Assembly (NCBI GenBank): GCA_964571855.1
Contig: CAZNDO010000014.1
Location: forward strand, 1-64,000
DNA length: 64,000 bases
Source: CAYYFX01 sp964571855
GTDB lineage: Bacteria > ARS69
Reading direction: 5' to 3'
A model generated the notes under the pieces. That model was not told the DNA's origin. It was given only the letters and a program-made list of their open reading frames with translations, and made no database searches. Each line of letters starts with the position of its first letter. The first letter of the stretch is position 1. This document shows positions 61,990-64,000 of this stretch, in pieces. Made by a program: the position numbers and the translations under genes.

Positions 61990-64000
61990 GACGCGCCCCC
62001 CTTCGCCTCGTCCGCAGGCAGCACCGGGAAGCGCGTGACGATCACGCGGTAGGCCAGCGCCAGCGTCGCGAACAGCCCCACCGTCACCGCGATCTCCCCG
62101 AGGTGCGGGAAGTACGGGTGCGTGGCGTAGGGCGGCCGGTACGACACGAGGAACACGTTGATGCGGTTCAGCACGACGCCGCCGAGGATCAGCAGCACCG
62201 CGGCGAGCAGCATCCGCGGCGACTCGCGCCGCTTCGCGGACTGCAGGATCCAGCCCGGCACGATCACGCCGAGCAGGAGCTCGGTGAGGAGCGCGCGGGA
62301 CGGGACGTCGAACGCGAACAGCGCGCCGATCTGGTCCCGGATGGCGAGGTCCGCGAGCTTCGCCACGAGGTACAGCCCCAGGAACGCGGGCACGATCCGG
62401 GCGAGCTTCGCGAGCAGCGGCGTCTCCGGATGCCGGCGGAACGCGCGCGCCGACAGCAGGGACTCGAGGATCACCACCGGGTAACCCACCATGATCGCGG
62501 ACATGAGGAAGAACAGCGGCAGCACCGGCGTGTACCACAGGGGGTCGACCTTCGTGGGCGCCAGCAGCATCAGCGCGCCCAGCGAGGACTGGTGCAGGCA
62601 GGAGAGCACCACGCCGGCCACGAGCAGGAACGGCATGGCCTTGCGCAGGACGACGTCCAGCCCGGTCAGGAACCGCTCCGTGGGCTGCTGCAGCGAGCGG
62701 AGCCGGCCGCGGAAGCGGACGTGGCCGCGGACGCGCTCCAGCACGACCGGGAGGAACTCCAGGTACAGCACGGTGAGGTACGCCATCACGCACAGGCCCA
62801 CCTCGAACAGCACCGAGTGCCCGGACCACATCTCCGGCATCATCGGGTGCCAGATGCGGTACGGCCGGCCGAGGTCCACGATGAGCCCGAACACGACGAA
62901 CGTGTAGCCAAGCAGCGCCGACAGCAGCGCCGGCCGGGCAATGGGCTCGAAGTCCTCCCGGTGGAAGATGTGGGCGAGCGCCGCGGTGGTGAACCCGGCG
63001 GCCGAGAGCGCCACGCCGGCGGCCACATCCACGGCGATCCAGATGCCCCACGGGTACTGGTCGTCGAGATTCGTCACCGTCGAAAGGCCCGCCACGAAGC
63101 GCGTCACGGTCACGAGCACCGCGGCGGCCGCGAGGAAGAGCAGCGTGAGCATGCCCCGCGACAGCCCCCGTCCACCGGCTGCCACCGGCTCGCGCGGGGG
63201 CTCGTGCGCGTGCACCGTCCTCCCCGCGCCGTCGCGCCGGGCGAACAGCCACGAGATCCCGAACAGCAGCGAGTACAGCCCCAGCGGCGGCACGAAGTTC
63301 TTGAAGATGGCGTGCTGCAAGGGCTCCGTGCGGGACGGCGTGGACCGCGACGGCAGCGCGGGAAGGCCGAGCTCCTCGAAGGGCCGCCCCGCCACGTACA
63401 TCCAGGACGTGCCCCCGACCTCGTGCTCCCCGTACACCGCGGGCACGTACTTCTCCGGGTGCTTCTCGAACCGGCCGTGCGCGAGCACCAGCAGCTCGGA
63501 GCGCCGGCCGAACGTGAGGCACTGCGGCGGGCAGATCTCCACGCACGCGGGGACCGCTCCGTCGCCCTCGAGCACGCGGTTCGCGCACATCGTGCACTTC
63601 CGGACGCGCGGGGTGAGCGGCTCCTCGTACTCGTACGCGGGGATCTGGAAGGGACAGGCGACCATGCAGTACCGGCAGCCGATGCAGCGGTCCGCGTCGT
63701 AGGTCACCGGCCCGTGCTCGTCCCGCTCCAGAGCCGACACGATGCACGCCGAGGCGCACGCCGGCTCCAGGCAGTGCATGCACTGCACCTTGACCCAGGT
63801 GGGCTTTCCGCCGTCCTCGGCCGGGTACTCGTTCACGACCGTGAAGTGACCGTGGTCGGGGCGCCGCGCCTCCGCGAAGACCGCGCGGTCCTCGAACGTG
63901 GCCAGCGGCGCCTCCGGCAGCTCCTGCGCCTGGTTGCACGCCCACTCGCACTTCCGGCAGCCGACGCACATCGTGAGGTCGCACAGGACCCCGAAGCCGT
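61986..64000 (-). CDS. Ferredoxin-NrfD fusion, membrane oxidoreductase subunit (partial, runs off the window)
   Basis: At least 670 residues are encoded, and the frame stays open to the last base, so the true start is beyond 64000; the ATG at 63969-63971 falls inside a ferredoxin motif and is not the start. The N-terminal part is a HybA/DmsB-like four-cluster ferredoxin (C-V-G-C-R-K-C-E-W-A-C, C-M-H-C-L-E-P-A-C, C-I-G-C-R-Y-C-M-V-A-C-P, C-T-M-C). The C-terminal part has about nine or ten transmembrane helices of the NrfD/HybB type (D-L-G-R-P-Y-R-I-W-H). In most systems these are two proteins. It probably moves electrons between menaquinol and the coupled 13-haem cytochrome, as in Hmc- or ACIII-like complexes. 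Confidence 0.9.
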   Translation of the reverse strand, partial: GFGVLCDLTMCVGCRKCEWACNQAQELPEAPLATFEDRAVFAEARRPDHGHFTVVNEYPAEDGGKPTWVKVQCMHCLEPACASACIVSALERDEHGPVTYDADRCIGCRYCMVACPFQIPAYEYEEPLTPRVRKCTMCANRVLEGDGAVPACVEICPPQCLTFGRRSELLVLAHGRFEKHPEKYVPAVYGEHEVGGTSWMYVAGRPFEELGLPALPSRSTPSRTEPLQHAIFKNFVPPLGLYSLLFGISWLFARRDGAGRTVHAHEPPREPVAAGGRGLSRGMLTLLFLAAAAVLVTVTRFVAGLSTVTNLDDQYPWGIWIAVDVAAGVALSAAGFTTAALAHIFHREDFEPIARPALLSALLGYTFVVFGLIVDLGRPYRIWHPMMPEMWSGHSVLFEVGLCVMAYLTVLYLEFLPVVLERVRGHVRFRGRLRSLQQPTERFLTGLDVVLRKAMPFLLVAGVVLSCLHQSSLGALMLLAPTKVDPLWYTPVLPLFFLMSAIMVGYPVVILESLLSARAFRRHPETPLLAKLARIVPAFLGLYLVAKLADLAIRDQIGALFAFDVPSRALLTELLLGVIVPGWILQSAKRRESPRMLLAAVLLILGGVVLNRINVFLVSYRPPYATHPYFPHLGEIAVTVGLFATLALAYRVIVTRFPVLPADEAKGGAS

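Overview
The window is very GC-rich, gene-dense DNA of chromosomal character. Third codon positions are almost always G or C, GTG and TTG starts are common, and genes in a run are often joined by 1-8 base stop/start overlaps. Several features suggest an uncultivated member of the FCB superphylum, for example an Eisenbacteria-, Krumholzibacteria- or Gemmatimonadota-like lineage. These are a secreted beta-helix protein with a C-terminal FlgD/Por-type sorting domain, a TonB receptor with a carboxypeptidase-regulatory N-domain, an OmpA-like protein with thrombospondin type 3 repeats, and large multihaem cytochromes. This placement is inferred from protein style; there is no rRNA or tRNA in the window to confirm it.

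Layout. 1-7.8 kb: a minus-strand operon alr-deoB-cdd-rpiB-deoC-deoA-SGNH/TPR for nucleoside and deoxyribose-phosphate breakdown. DeoC and RpiB both carry an extra N-terminal amphipathic helix and linker that resemble the encapsulation peptides of bacterial microcompartment cargo. 8-20.3 kb: housekeeping genes (mazG, serS, a divergent Fpg/Nei glycosylase, fabI, a family 5 uracil-DNA glycosylase, transketolase), a PP2C phosphatase and a STAS protein flanking a deoxyhypusine-synthase-like gene, and a 261-bp near-perfect palindrome between fabI and a DinB-family gene. 20.4-26.3 kb: an overlapping run of an aconitase-family (Lys4-like) hydratase, a CitD-CitE fusion, CitF and a methyltransferase, with tkt 46 bp downstream. 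26.4-31 kb: secreted thioredoxin/TPR protein, GNAT, a secreted hypothetical protein, and a compositionally foreign gene with a PD-(D/E)XK-like C-terminus. 31.3-38.9 kb: carA-carB-epimerase, an outer-membrane-like protein and a bacilliredoxin pair. 38.9-47.2 kb: a DUF4143 ATPase preceded by an inverted repeat, then a beta-helix protein/TonB receptor/lipoprotein set with a Pho-box-like repeat upstream, then a complete insertion sequence. 47.2-57.3 kb: VOC protein, ApaH-like phosphatase, two SGNH proteins with a 46-residue membrane protein between them, an aldehyde dehydrogenase, and two large membrane proteins (TMTC-like and YfhO). 57.3-64 kb: a respiratory electron-transfer locus with 29 CxxCH motifs plus one CX3CH in three cytochromes, and a ferredoxin-NrfD fusion that runs off the right edge.

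How genes work together. The deo operon would take pyrimidine (deoxy)nucleosides through Cdd, DeoA and DeoB to deoxyribose-5-phosphate, which DeoC splits to acetaldehyde and glyceraldehyde-3-phosphate. If the two tags are real, the acetaldehyde step is probably housed in a microcompartment whose shell genes lie elsewhere. The cit cluster would hydrate/dehydrate and then cleave citrate or a homologue. The right-hand locus looks like a quinol/cytochrome c exchange system on the membrane. Promoters here seem to follow TTGnnn-N17-TAnnnT.
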